A stretch of 8,534 bases of DNA from Candidatus Njordarchaeota archaeon (GCA_029856635.1 JAHKLH010000062.1:1-8534); one strand, 5' to 3'; shown: positions 1-6,440, numbered from the stretch's first letter. Made by a program: numbers and translations. Notes: generated from the sequence alone by a model not told the origin.

Positions 1-117
1 ACTTACTACATTCAATATCAAAGGAACAAAACGATATTTATATGAAGCTTTCAGAAAAACAAGAACACCTACAATTTCGACTATCACAATTGATGCAAGC
101 AATATTGTTAATTCCAT
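1..117 (-). CDS. Membrane protein, N-terminal fragment (runs off left edge)
   Basis: The minus strand is open from an ATG at 117 to the window edge, giving 39 codons. The peptide begins MELTILLASIVIVEIVGVLV, a hydrophobic stretch typical of a first membrane helix, followed by a short basic segment (K, K, R) and the start of a second hydrophobic stretch. The start is supported by a GGTG motif 5 bases ahead of the ATG on the minus strand, by an in-frame stop a few codons upstream, and by a TATA-like box at 148-161. The basic residues after helix 1 suggest an N-out, loop-in topology (inference). No family can be named from so short a piece. It is divergent from the MFS gene at 379. Confidence 0.55.
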   Translation of the reverse strand, partial: MELTILLASIVIVEIVGVLVFLKASYKYRFVPLILNVVS

Positions 118-147
118 GCTTACACCAGATGCTAAAATTTAAAATTG

Positions 148-161
148 TTATATAATATAAA
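148..161 (-). promoter_or_regulatory. TATA-like promoter element for the left-edge membrane protein
   Basis: The minus strand reads tttatattatataa here. This is an archaeal-type TATA box whose expected initiation site, about 25 bases on, falls near 125-130, a few bases ahead of the ATG at 117. The surroundings are all AT-rich, so the exact box is uncertain. Confidence 0.35.
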
Positions 162-265
162 GATTTACATAATATATATTGCAACTATTGTGTATAATAT
201 AATACAAAAATATCTATGAGACAGAAATTCATTATCAAAAAATCAAATGTCGTTTATTTTTTTAG

Positions 266-307
266 CAATCAAGTTTAGAAAATGAGAGCACCCAAGTAGC
301 TTGATTG
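266..307. repeat. Perfect 8-bp inverted repeat upstream of the MFS gene
   Basis: CAATCAAG at 266-273 and its exact reverse complement CTTGATTG at 300-307 are separated by 26 bases. The right arm ends 5 bases before an AT-rich TATA-like stretch (312-320) and about 20 bases before the better box at 329-340. That position suits an operator bound by a dimeric regulator. An 8-bp match with a 26-base spacer in AT-rich DNA can also arise by chance. Confidence 0.35.
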
Positions 308-328
308 ACATGATATATAACCTATCCG

Positions 329-340
329 TTAAATATAAAC
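329..340 (+). promoter_or_regulatory. TATA-like promoter element for the first MFS gene
   Basis: The sequence ttaaatataaac lies 39 bases before the ATG at 379. Initiation about 25 bases downstream would give a leader of roughly 15-20 bases. A second AT-rich candidate, gatatataa, lies at 312-320. A run of G at 371-374 could serve as a weak ribosome binding site. Confidence 0.4.
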
Positions 341-378
341 AATAGTTAATAAGCCATGTATTCTCATGATGGGGCATT

Positions 379-1566
379 ATGGCAAATTCAAGTGAAATTA
401 AAAAAGTAGCACTTGTTTTCATTGCTACAACACTACAAATATCTAACCCCGCTACAATATTACTTGCACTTCAAGTTTTCTTCTTGAAGAAAGTATCTGA
501 TTTTGCAATTGCATTATTACTTACGATTTATTGGATTCCTATGTTGTTTTTATCACCAGTATGGGGGTACATCGCAGACTCCTTAGGTAACCGAAAAATC
601 GTGGCTGTTTTTACTCAATTCATGGTATCAATTCTCACATTTCTCTTCGTGATTTTTCCAGAATACACCCAGATTTTCATATTACGTTTCTTAACTGCAA
701 TATTTTCGGCAGCCTATACACCAGTGATTCAAGCATACTTAACAGAAGATACACCTCCAACCATTTTTGGAAGAAGATTAGCCATTTATAATACGGCAGT
801 TGCAGCTGGTTTCCTTTTATCAGGAGTATTAGCTAGCATCCTCCTTTATTACTTGCCAACTTCATATCTATTTATCTTTGCGGGAATTAGTTCATTATGT
901 GCTACTCTCTTTCTGTTATTCATTCCAGCGGAGAAAATAGAAAAACAGAAAATTTCCTTGAAGAGAATACTTGTATCAATATTCTCAATATCTGTTGTTT
1001 TTGAACTCAAGAAATTTCGTGCCTATTATGCAATCATTGGCTTAGGTTTAAGACATACTTTGATCATGGGACTTTTTTCCCTTGTCTACGTTTACATGCA
1101 AAAAATGGGTATCCCTAAACATTTGTTAGGAATTGCATCCATCTTTAACAATATCACTCAAATAATTCTAATTACAGTTTGTGGAATACTTGCTGACAAG
1201 ATTGGAAGAAAAACTCTTTTCGTTCCAGGCTTTTTCTTTTCAGCAATTATTCCCGTAATATTTATGTTCTCCAGAACCTTCTTAGATTTCGCTATCGCAT
1301 TTGCGTTTATTGGATTCAGTTACTCTTTATTAATATCTGGAATAAATCCATATATTCGTGATATTGCACCCAAAGGAAAAGAGAGCGAGGTTTTATCATT
1401 AGTAAATACAACAAGAGCTATTGGAAGCATATTCGGACCAATTATAGCAGGAGCTATCGTAACTTGCTTCTCGTATGAAATGATGTTCGTAATTTTCTTT
1501 ATCATAGGCATAATTGCTACAATTTTCTCATTGCTCTGTAAGGAAACAAAAGGACACGGATCATAG
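379..1566 (+). CDS. Major facilitator superfamily (MFS) transporter
   Basis: A 395-residue protein with hydrophobic segments spaced as in a 12-helix MFS carrier of the inner membrane. The MFS motif A is clear in the loop between helices 2 and 3 (G63, A66-D67, G70, R72-K73). Its half-repeat is seen between helices 8 and 9 (G269, A272-D273, G276, R277-K278), so both six-helix halves are complete. The long cytoplasmic linker at about residues 183-196 is rich in Lys and Glu. MFS carriers of this length are secondary transporters of drugs, sugars or metabolites; the substrate cannot be read from the sequence. The gene stands alone with its own TATA-like box, and its stop is 14 bases from the stop of the convergent hydrolase gene. 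It resembles in length and layout the broken MFS gene at 6441-7635. Confidence 0.9.
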   Translation: MANSSEIKKVALVFIATTLQISNPATILLALQVFFLKKVSDFAIALLLTIYWIPMLFLSPVWGYIADSLGNRKIVAVFTQFMVSILTFLFVIFPEYTQIFILRFLTAIFSAAYTPVIQAYLTEDTPPTIFGRRLAIYNTAVAAGFLLSGVLASILLYYLPTSYLFIFAGISSLCATLFLLFIPAEKIEKQKISLKRILVSIFSISVVFELKKFRAYYAIIGLGLRHTLIMGLFSLVYVYMQKMGIPKHLLGIASIFNNITQIILITVCGILADKIGRKTLFVPGFFFSAIIPVIFMFSRTFLDFAIAFAFIGFSYSLLISGINPYIRDIAPKGKESEVLSLVNTTRAIGSIFGPIIAGAIVTCFSYEMMFVIFFIIGIIATIFSLLCKETKGHGS

Positions 1567-1580
1567 AAATTCTTATCTAA

Positions 1581-2093
1581 TTAAGATTGCTGAAAAAGAA
1601 ATGATAGAAAATTCATAATTATACTTAATATTGTTTCAAAAGACACAATAAACACAAGAAAACCTATAATATCTATAATCAATTCAATCACCAAGACTGG
1701 AGGCGTTTTTAAGTTAAGAAGCAAATTTCCTAAAAGAGAATCCCTTCGCTCATGATATTTATTAACTAATCCTAATCCAACCCACTTGTCTAAAATAGGA
1801 TAAAAAGGTCGAATCTTGTAATCAATCATATCCATTAGGAGATGCACCGTTACTGATAAGAAGGCGATAAATCCAAGAAGAAGAGAGTATAATGCTAATA
1901 AAAGACAAATTGGTATCCAGAAAGTAAAGGTATGAGTTATTAGTCCCCTATGCATTTTATCATATATCACATCAGCATCAATCATCACGCCAAATATAAT
2001 CATTGGGATTAAATAGAAGTCATTCACGTTGAAAAAGCTTTTGAGAAACCACCAGAGAATTAGAGTAATGAATGCATGCGCTGTTGGAAGCAT
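1581..2093 (-). CDS. YdjM-like membrane-bound metal-dependent hydrolase
   Basis: With the ATG at 2093 the protein has 170 residues. The His/Asp pattern of the YdjM family (PF04307) is visible: H6 near the N-terminus, D39 and D41 with D45, H48-R49 and H54 in the segment IDADVIYDKMHRGLITHTF, then H84 and D88 in a later membrane segment. These residues probably bind a metal at the membrane face. Four or so hydrophobic segments surround them and a last one lies near the C-terminus. The natural substrate of the family is not well defined. A GTG at 2102 would add three residues. I prefer the ATG because GGTTAAT just ahead of it resembles the GGTG-type binding sites elsewhere in the window. The gene is divergent from the peptidase gene and convergent with the MFS gene. 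Confidence 0.75.
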   Translation of the reverse strand: MLPTAHAFITLILWWFLKSFFNVNDFYLIPMIIFGVMIDADVIYDKMHRGLITHTFTFWIPICLLLALYSLLLGFIAFLSVTVHLLMDMIDYKIRPFYPILDKWVGLGLVNKYHERRDSLLGNLLLNLKTPPVLVIELIIDIIGFLVFIVSFETILSIIMNFLSFLFQQS

Positions 2094-2137
2094 ATTAACC
2101 ACTAATAGTTCATAATGAAAGTGTATTTTAGATACGT

Positions 2138-2150
2138 GAATATAGTAAAG
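2138..2150 (-). promoter_or_regulatory. TATA-like promoter element for the YdjM-like gene
   Basis: The minus strand reads ctttactatattc, about 45 bases ahead of the ATG at 2093, which would give a leader of about 20-25 bases. Other AT-rich options exist in the same divergent intergenic region. Confidence 0.3.
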
Positions 2151-2175
2151 TTGTAATGTGCGCTTTAATCAATAA

Positions 2176-2187
2176 GATAATATATAT
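2176..2187 (+). promoter_or_regulatory. TATA-like promoter element for the pyrrolidone-carboxylate peptidase gene
   Basis: The stretch gataatatatat lies about 50 bases before the ATG at 2236. Initiation about 25 bases downstream would give a leader near 25 bases that includes the AGGTG ribosome binding site. Confidence 0.35.
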
Positions 2188-2224
2188 GGTGAATATAGAA
2201 TTCGCTACTTAGTCTCACTTTTAT

Positions 2225-2229
2225 AGGTG
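2225..2229 (+). promoter_or_regulatory. Ribosome binding site that decides the peptidase start
   Basis: AGGTG at 2225-2229, 6 bases before the ATG at 2236, matches the archaeal anti-Shine-Dalgarno. It overlaps an in-frame GTG at 2227, which is therefore more likely part of the binding site than a start codon. Confidence 0.6.
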
Positions 2230-2235
2230 TTAAAT

Positions 2236-2835
2236 ATGATTTTAATCTTTGCATTCGGTCCTTTTCTAAAATGGAAGAGAAATTCTGCGTATGAATCTGC
2301 AAGAGAATTAGATGGAGCAATATTAAATAGTTACAAAGTCAAAGTTATAAAAACACGTGTTTCAGTTAAATTTGTCAAGGAAAACGTACCATATATTATA
2401 CGCGAAACAAAACCACATGTGGTTCTCGGCGTTGGATTAAACCCACATGCCACAAGAGTTTTGGTAGAAAAAGTGGCGATAAATATTCTCGATTTTACAA
2501 AGCCTGATGCGGATGGAGCTAAATTTGAGGAAACGCCTATATTTGATGATAGTCCTATAGCCTACTTCGCAACAATTCCAGTAAAAGACATTGTAAATTC
2601 ATTAAAACAGAAAGGAATACCCGCCAAGAAATCTTATTCTGCGGGAACATACTTATGTAATGCTCTCATGTATACGATCTTATACACAATAGACAAACTA
2701 GGTCTCGATGCCAAAGGGGGCTTTATACATGTTCCACCTTTTCCAGATATGGCGCTCAATGAAGATATTCCAAGCATGAGCAAAGAATTGATAGTTGAGT
2801 CTCTTCGCACTGCGATCGAGATTAGTTTGAAGTAA
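2236..2835 (+). CDS. pcp: Pyrrolidone-carboxylate peptidase (pyroglutamyl peptidase I, family C15)
   Basis: A 199-residue cytoplasmic cysteine peptidase that removes N-terminal pyroglutamate from peptides. The length is near that of known family members. All three catalytic residues can be placed: E78 in VEKVAIN (usual context PERVAIN), C141 in SAGTYLCNALMY, and H165 in GFIHVPPFP. The N-terminal motif, usually GFEPF, reads AFGPF here (residues 6-10), so the family Glu is replaced by Gly while both Phe are kept. The ARELDG stretch that follows (residues 22-27) is typical. The ATG at 2236 is chosen over the upstream GTG because AGGTG sits 6 bases ahead of it. The gene is divergent from the YdjM-like gene and its stop is 4 bases from the nurA stop on the other strand. 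Confidence 0.9.
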   Translation: MILIFAFGPFLKWKRNSAYESARELDGAILNSYKVKVIKTRVSVKFVKENVPYIIRETKPHVVLGVGLNPHATRVLVEKVAINILDFTKPDADGAKFEETPIFDDSPIAYFATIPVKDIVNSLKQKGIPAKKSYSAGTYLCNALMYTILYTIDKLGLDAKGGFIHVPPFPDMALNEDIPSMSKELIVESLRTAIEISLK

Positions 2836-2839
2836 TGGG

Positions 2840-4333
2840 CTATATTCCAATGCGTTTCCTGCCCATATCACCAATGATGTTTGCTAATAAGAATAGATTC
2901 TTGTCATCTTTTCCAGCCATTTTCAAACTATATTCTAAACCATTAGCCATTTTTTCTGCAAGATCCCGTGAAAGAATTGTAGCAAAGTGTGCATGAACTA
3001 ACGGCTCTGGATATCCTCGCGGACTTATTGTTTTAAGCATTCCTAATAACTTTTCTACAACTTTATCAGCACTTTTATAACCATTTCTTTTAGTATACTC
3101 CTCAAAGAATTGTGTTGGATATGTTATTTGAATAACAAAATCTCTGTATTTTGCATATATTGCTGAATATTTATTGTATTTCTCATATATTTGCTTAGCA
3201 TGCTTTATTGTAACTGCGTAAACAGAGTACATTCTTCCAAAAGCGGGATATATCTGGTTCATTATCTTATTTACATTTTCCTCAGTCAGTTCATCAATGG
3301 AATTAAGATCAAGTGATGCTCTACGTAATGAAACTATAGGCAATGTAACTAATTCTTCAACATTAACGTATTGATTATTCTCGAGAACAAGGTCGAGCAC
3401 ACTTAAATCGTTTGCTAAGCTTAGTAAAGGATATCTTCTTGTCAACATTCTGCTTTCGCTATCTTTGCTTATCCAAAAAAGCAAGGCATTTTGCTCTTCT
3501 GCTATTCTAAATAATCTAATTAAAGCTCGTATAGCAAAATTTTCTTCGACGAATATAGTAATGTAGTTTTGGTATATAATTCTTAAGTCCTCGGGAACTT
3601 CAGATTCCGTCTTATTGAGAATTTCATCAATTATCTTATAATGATTCTTAAGAAAGTTTGACAGAATCTCATTCCCATCATCGTATGAGAAAATATCATC
3701 CATTCTTTTAATAACAATTTCTTTCATATCTTGCGCGAATCTTATGAAAACCAGTGTAGCGTTTTTCTTTCCACCAAAGGCTTTATCAAGTAATGCAAGC
3801 AATTCATTATATGATGAATTAATTGCAGTATAAGGAGCAAGTAATGTTGTAATGTATGATCCATCCATAGCAATAATATCACATCCTTTCTTTGCCGCAT
3901 CAGCAGCAATTAAATACTCGATAGCTCTCATTAATGTATTTGCTCTAGCAGTGAGTTGCATCCTTGGAATTAAGATCACAACCCCATTTTCTGGCGGAAT
4001 TTCTAGTTTTTCTTCTACACGAAATGAATTATTTTCACATTGAATTCTAATACTTACTGCAGAAATCACAGCAACGCCTGCGCCTCTTCTCTCACTTACT
4101 GTGGAACTGCCGTCAGTGAAAACCCCAATATAATTGTCCTTTGCTTCTGGAATAGTTTTTATTTTGCTCCTAAATTCATTCTTAATTTTTTCAATTCCTT
4201 TTAATGGCTTTTCAATAATACGCTTAGGAACTCTCTCTAATATCACACTCATAAAGCTACGCAAGAACATCACTAGTTTTTCATAATATTTTCCACTTTT
4301 AAGTTTATTTAAAGAAATAAAGTCTTGTTTCAC
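2840..4333 (-). CDS. nurA: NurA-family 5'-3' DNA nuclease
   Basis: A 497-residue protein with the NurA pattern. The first acidic motif is FTDGSS (D74) and the second is AMDGSY (D157). Between them lies a helix with E139, so the D...E...D order and the short E-to-D spacing fit the metal site of NurA. Near the C-terminus, GYPEPLVHAH (440-449) matches the family's conserved Pro/His region. NurA is known to act with the HerA helicase in resecting DNA ends for recombination together with Mre11-Rad50. None of those genes is in this window, although nurA often lies beside them. The protein is longer than many NurA proteins, with a helical N-terminal extension of about 65 residues and a long Lys/Glu-rich middle. 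The start is a GTG without a strong binding site, so it could lie further in. Confidence 0.8.
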   Translation of the reverse strand: MKQDFISLNKLKSGKYYEKLVMFLRSFMSVILERVPKRIIEKPLKGIEKIKNEFRSKIKTIPEAKDNYIGVFTDGSSTVSERRGAGVAVISAVSIRIQCENNSFRVEEKLEIPPENGVVILIPRMQLTARANTLMRAIEYLIAADAAKKGCDIIAMDGSYITTLLAPYTAINSSYNELLALLDKAFGGKKNATLVFIRFAQDMKEIVIKRMDDIFSYDDGNEILSNFLKNHYKIIDEILNKTESEVPEDLRIIYQNYITIFVEENFAIRALIRLFRIAEEQNALLFWISKDSESRMLTRRYPLLSLANDLSVLDLVLENNQYVNVEELVTLPIVSLRRASLDLNSIDELTEENVNKIMNQIYPAFGRMYSVYAVTIKHAKQIYEKYNKYSAIYAKYRDFVIQITYPTQFFEEYTKRNGYKSADKVVEKLLGMLKTISPRGYPEPLVHAHFATILSRDLAEKMANGLEYSLKMAGKDDKNLFLLANIIGDMGRKRIGI

Positions 4334-4369
4334 TACTACACTCGTTAGGACGTGCTTTTAGAAAAATGT

Positions 4370-4384
4370 GGTATTTATTATATT
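4370..4384. promoter_or_regulatory. AT-rich divergent promoter between nurA and the membrane protein operon
   Basis: The stretch ggtatttattatatt can serve as a TATA-like box in both directions. On the minus strand it would place initiation near 4350, ahead of the nurA GTG at 4333. On the plus strand it would place initiation near 4400-4405, ahead of the ATG at 4427. This argues against the GTG at 4352 as the start of the plus-strand gene. Confidence 0.35.
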
Positions 4385-4426
4385 TTGGTGTTTTCCTTGG
4401 AGAATATTAAGAAAGAAGAGCTTGAA

Positions 4427-5065
4427 ATGATTGCTAGAATAGGAGATTTCGCAAAAAAACTTATTATATATAGAAATAACCTATTAACAGCAATGACCTT
4501 CTTCATATACGGTACATTTGCAGTATCTGGACTCTTAGTAGGGTTTGGTATTTTTGAAAACTGGATATATGCTCTAATGCTTTTGGTCATATTTTGTATC
4601 ATTGGTACATTTCTCATAGTAAAGGCTGAAATTCTCCTTAAGGAAAGCTTTCATATACTTCGAATTGAATATAATTTTAAAGGTCCCTCGTATGAAGGTC
4701 TTAGGTGGATTCTGTTCTTTTCAGCGCCTTTTTCCATAGGATATTCCTTGTTATCAATAATTGAAGTTGATATTAAAATCAAAACGTACCTAGCTGGAAT
4801 ATGCTGGTATCCTTGTCTTGGAGTATCATTAATACTGTCAGATATTTTCATTATGAGTTACTACATTAGAAACAAGATCATTACCACGCATTTTCATGGT
4901 ATTGCTGGCATCGCTATTTTAATAACCACACCTTTCGTAATAATATATGGATTTTCTGTTGGATTAGATACAGTATCCATATTAGCAACGGGTCTCATGT
5001 TGATTATATACGCATTTACTGCTGTTTATGCTTGGCTTTCAGCAGAAAAAATTTTCGCGGGTTAG
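4427..5065 (+). CDS. Six-helix membrane protein of unknown function, first gene of a regulator operon
   Basis: I do not recognise the family. From the ATG at 4427 the protein has 212 residues and six clear membrane segments at about 19-43, 47-71, 94-113, 120-146, 157-180 and 182-205. A short amphipathic N-terminus (RIGDFAKKLIIYR) precedes them and there is a polar loop at about 72-92. No transporter, kinase or peptidase motif is visible. The frame is open further upstream to a GTG at 4352 (237 residues), and a TTG at 4397 is another option. The 4352 start would lie only 18 bases from the divergent nurA start and leave no room for promoters, so I prefer 4427. Its stop is 3 bases before the winged-helix regulator, so the two are probably one transcript. 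It may be the regulator's sensor or its target (inference). Confidence 0.7.
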   Translation: MIARIGDFAKKLIIYRNNLLTAMTFFIYGTFAVSGLLVGFGIFENWIYALMLLVIFCIIGTFLIVKAEILLKESFHILRIEYNFKGPSYEGLRWILFFSAPFSIGYSLLSIIEVDIKIKTYLAGICWYPCLGVSLILSDIFIMSYYIRNKIITTHFHGIAGIAILITTPFVIIYGFSVGLDTVSILATGLMLIIYAFTAVYAWLSAEKIFAG

Positions 5066-5068
5066 CAA

Positions 5069-5449
5069 ATGAGTTTTGATGATATCTTAAAGAAATTAAA
5101 CAAGACTCTTATGAATCCAAAGAGATTTCTAATTGTTACATTCTTATATACGTTTGGGCCAAAATCCATGGCAGAAGTTCAGAAAGCAGTTGGGATAACA
5201 TGGGGTGATTTAAGCACACATGTAAGGAAACTTGAAGAAGAAGGTTACATTGAAACAAAGAAAGTTATAACTAGGAGACGAAACAAGATCTATTTGTTTT
5301 TAACTGAAAAAGGCATACGCGAATATTCTCAGTTAGTTAATATACTTAAAATGTTAATTGAAAGAGTCCCAAAGGAGCCAGAAAAAAGAATAAAGGAGGA
5401 TTACATTCTCATAATTAATCGAAGAAGAAAACGAATAGAAGGAATTTAA
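5069..5449 (+). CDS. Winged-helix transcriptional regulator (HTH_34 / ArsR-like)
   Basis: A 126-residue DNA-binding protein. The region from about 10 to 95 matches the archaeal winged-helix family HTH_34 (PF13601). It starts with LNKTLMNPKRFLIVTFL (helix 1), then a turn and the recognition helix in ITWGDLSTHVRKLEEEGYIE (43-62). A basic wing follows (KKVITRRRNKIY) and then the hallmark LTEKG at 78-82. The C-terminal 30 residues are highly basic (RRRKR near the end) and could add DNA or RNA contacts. No metal-binding cysteines are present. It follows the six-helix membrane gene by 3 bases, so translation is probably coupled. Likely roles are control of its own operon or of the divergent nurA, but no operator palindrome is obvious in the shared promoter. 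Confidence 0.85.
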   Translation: MSFDDILKKLNKTLMNPKRFLIVTFLYTFGPKSMAEVQKAVGITWGDLSTHVRKLEEEGYIETKKVITRRRNKIYLFLTEKGIREYSQLVNILKMLIERVPKEPEKRIKEDYILIINRRRKRIEGI

Positions 5450-5453
5450 TTCG

Positions 5454-5500
5454 CAAGTTTTGGGTATTATTAGATTAGTAATTACAGCAAGCGAAACTTG
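5454..5500. repeat. Inverted repeat (possible hairpin) between convergent genes
   Basis: CAAGTTT at 5454-5460 is matched by AAACTTG at 5494-5500. With a following G-U and G-C pair the plus-strand RNA could form a 9-bp stem with a loop of about 29 bases. It lies just after the regulator's stop and ahead of the convergent nucleotidyltransferase stop. It may mark the 3' end of one or both transcripts, though no strong U-tract follows directly. Confidence 0.25.
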
Positions 5501-5535
5501 ATTCATAAAAAATACGTATCTCATTCGTTCGAAAA

Positions 5536-6165
5536 CTAATGTTCTAAAGTCTCTTCAATCTTGCTCTTCAAACTTTTAGCTCTTTTAATGCGAGCAATTA
5601 CATCCTTATTATCTTTAAACTCTCTTAAAATATCATCAAGAATTCTATTAGCATAAACCAGAGGATCTCTACCAACAAGCGTAAACAGATATTTCCAATC
5701 TATTCGATTCAAATGAATATACATAAGTTGTAACGCATCCTCAATATCCTTTAATGATTGTAGCAAGCACAATTTTGAAGCAATTAGTTCCTCGAGGGGA
5801 GATACAAACACCGGAGTATTGTCAATATATATTCTGATTCTTCGCTTGAGAGTACTGAAATCAAGATCAGTTATTGGAAATTTAACATCAATGTGCACAA
5901 ATCCTCCAGTAAAAATTGTGAAATGTGTTTTCTCCTCAAAAGCTGATAAGGCCCATTCTTTGGGAGTATAAAAATTTATCTCTCTCAAAAAATCACATAA
6001 TTTCAGTAATTCCTCTTTGTTCTTAATATTAATGATTACATCAATGTCCATGGTCGTTCTACGAACTCCAAACAGGATTGCTGCAATTCCACCAACGATG
6101 ACATATAGAAAATTATGCTTATTTAAGAAACTACAAAATTTCACTAGTATCTCTTTGACTTCCAT
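5536..6165 (-). CDS. Nucleotidyltransferase, AbiEii/DUF6036 type (MNT fold)
   Basis: A 209-residue protein of the DNA-polymerase-beta-like nucleotidyltransferase superfamily. The N-terminal signature is complete: G25-G26, G33, R35-R36, T37-T38, then D40 and D42 in the DID motif. The third carboxylate is D93 in FVHIDVKF. Further on, PLEELIASKL and KDIEDALQLM match the conserved C-terminal region of AbiEii and DUF6036 proteins. Family members act as toxins or modifying enzymes that transfer nucleotides to RNA or proteins. The start is firm: GGTGATT lies 5 bases ahead of the ATG, inside the end of the upstream gene. The 22-base overlap with that gene indicates coupled translation. No AbiEi-type antitoxin or HEPN partner is adjacent, so a toxin role is inference. 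Confidence 0.85.
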   Translation of the reverse strand: MEVKEILVKFCSFLNKHNFLYVIVGGIAAILFGVRRTTMDIDVIINIKNKEELLKLCDFLREINFYTPKEWALSAFEEKTHFTIFTGGFVHIDVKFPITDLDFSTLKRRIRIYIDNTPVFVSPLEELIASKLCLLQSLKDIEDALQLMYIHLNRIDWKYLFTLVGRDPLVYANRILDDILREFKDNKDVIARIKRAKSLKSKIEETLEH

Positions 6166-6356
6166 CTTGTAATCACCAACCGAACGAGTGTTCGAAAGAA
6201 AGAAGCTTCGCTCAAAAGAGCAACTATTTCATCCTTTTCCAGTTTTAACATGTTTGAAATAATTTTATCACTCATTTTAAATAAGTCTTCAAATGATTCA
6301 ATGAATTTAATTCCCCTATCAGCATACTTTTGAAGCTTTCTAATTTGAATACTCAA
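6144..6356 (-). CDS. Small helical basic protein upstream of the nucleotidyltransferase
   Basis: I do not recognise a family. From the TTG at 6356 the product has 70 residues, predicted largely helical, with a basic end (R, W, K, S, K, R, Y). The TTG is preferred because GGTGG lies 5 bases ahead of it. A GTG at 6392 would give 82 residues but has no such site. The core alternates hydrophobic and charged residues as in helix-bundle partners (for example KDEIVALLSEASFFRTLVRL). It lacks the RX4-6H motif of HEPN proteins and any winged-helix of AbiEi. It overlaps the nucleotidyltransferase by 22 bases and holds that gene's ribosome binding site, so the two should be made together. An antitoxin or specificity partner role is a guess from this context. 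Confidence 0.6.
   Translation of the reverse strand: MSIQIRKLQKYADRGIKFIESFEDLFKMSDKIISNMLKLEKDEIVALLSEASFFRTLVRLVITRWKSKRY
6171..6177 (-). promoter_or_regulatory. Strong ribosome binding site for the nucleotidyltransferase
   Basis: The minus strand reads GGTGATT, a full match to the archaeal anti-Shine-Dalgarno core, 5 bases ahead of the ATG at 6165. It lies within the coding sequence of the upstream small gene. Confidence 0.65.
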
Positions 6357-6361
6357 AAATT

Positions 6362-6366
6362 CCACC
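6362..6366 (-). promoter_or_regulatory. Ribosome binding site that favours the TTG start at 6356
   Basis: The minus strand reads GGTGG, 5 bases ahead of a TTG at 6356. It is the reason for choosing the 70-residue form of the small protein over the 82-residue form that begins at a GTG at 6392. Confidence 0.45.
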
Positions 6367-6440
6367 AAAATATGAAAAATAAGATACCTCACTTTTATGT
6401 TAATAAGTCAAATTTAGTACTTACAAGTTCAAAATTGTTC

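Noticed and set aside
216..278. Short plus-strand open frame of 20 codons (MRQKFIIKKS...)
   Set aside because: It has no binding site or recognisable features and lies in a promoter region; it is as expected by chance in AT-rich DNA.
1320..1511. Open frame opposite the first MFS gene (63 codons), and similar opposite-strand frames at 3852-4043, 4378-4617, 4651-4851, 7015-7209 and 7857-8111
   Set aside because: Each lies wholly inside a convincing gene on the other strand, has no family pattern, and has a composition expected of a shadow frame.
4352..4426. N-terminal extension of the six-helix protein from a GTG at 4352
   Set aside because: The start would lie 18 bases from the divergent nurA start, upstream of the only good TATA-like box, and has no binding site. 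It cannot be fully excluded.
5536..6392. Complete AbiE phage-defence pair
   Set aside because: The nucleotidyltransferase fits AbiEii in a broad sense, but the upstream protein is far too short for AbiEi and has no winged helix, so the name AbiE is not justified.
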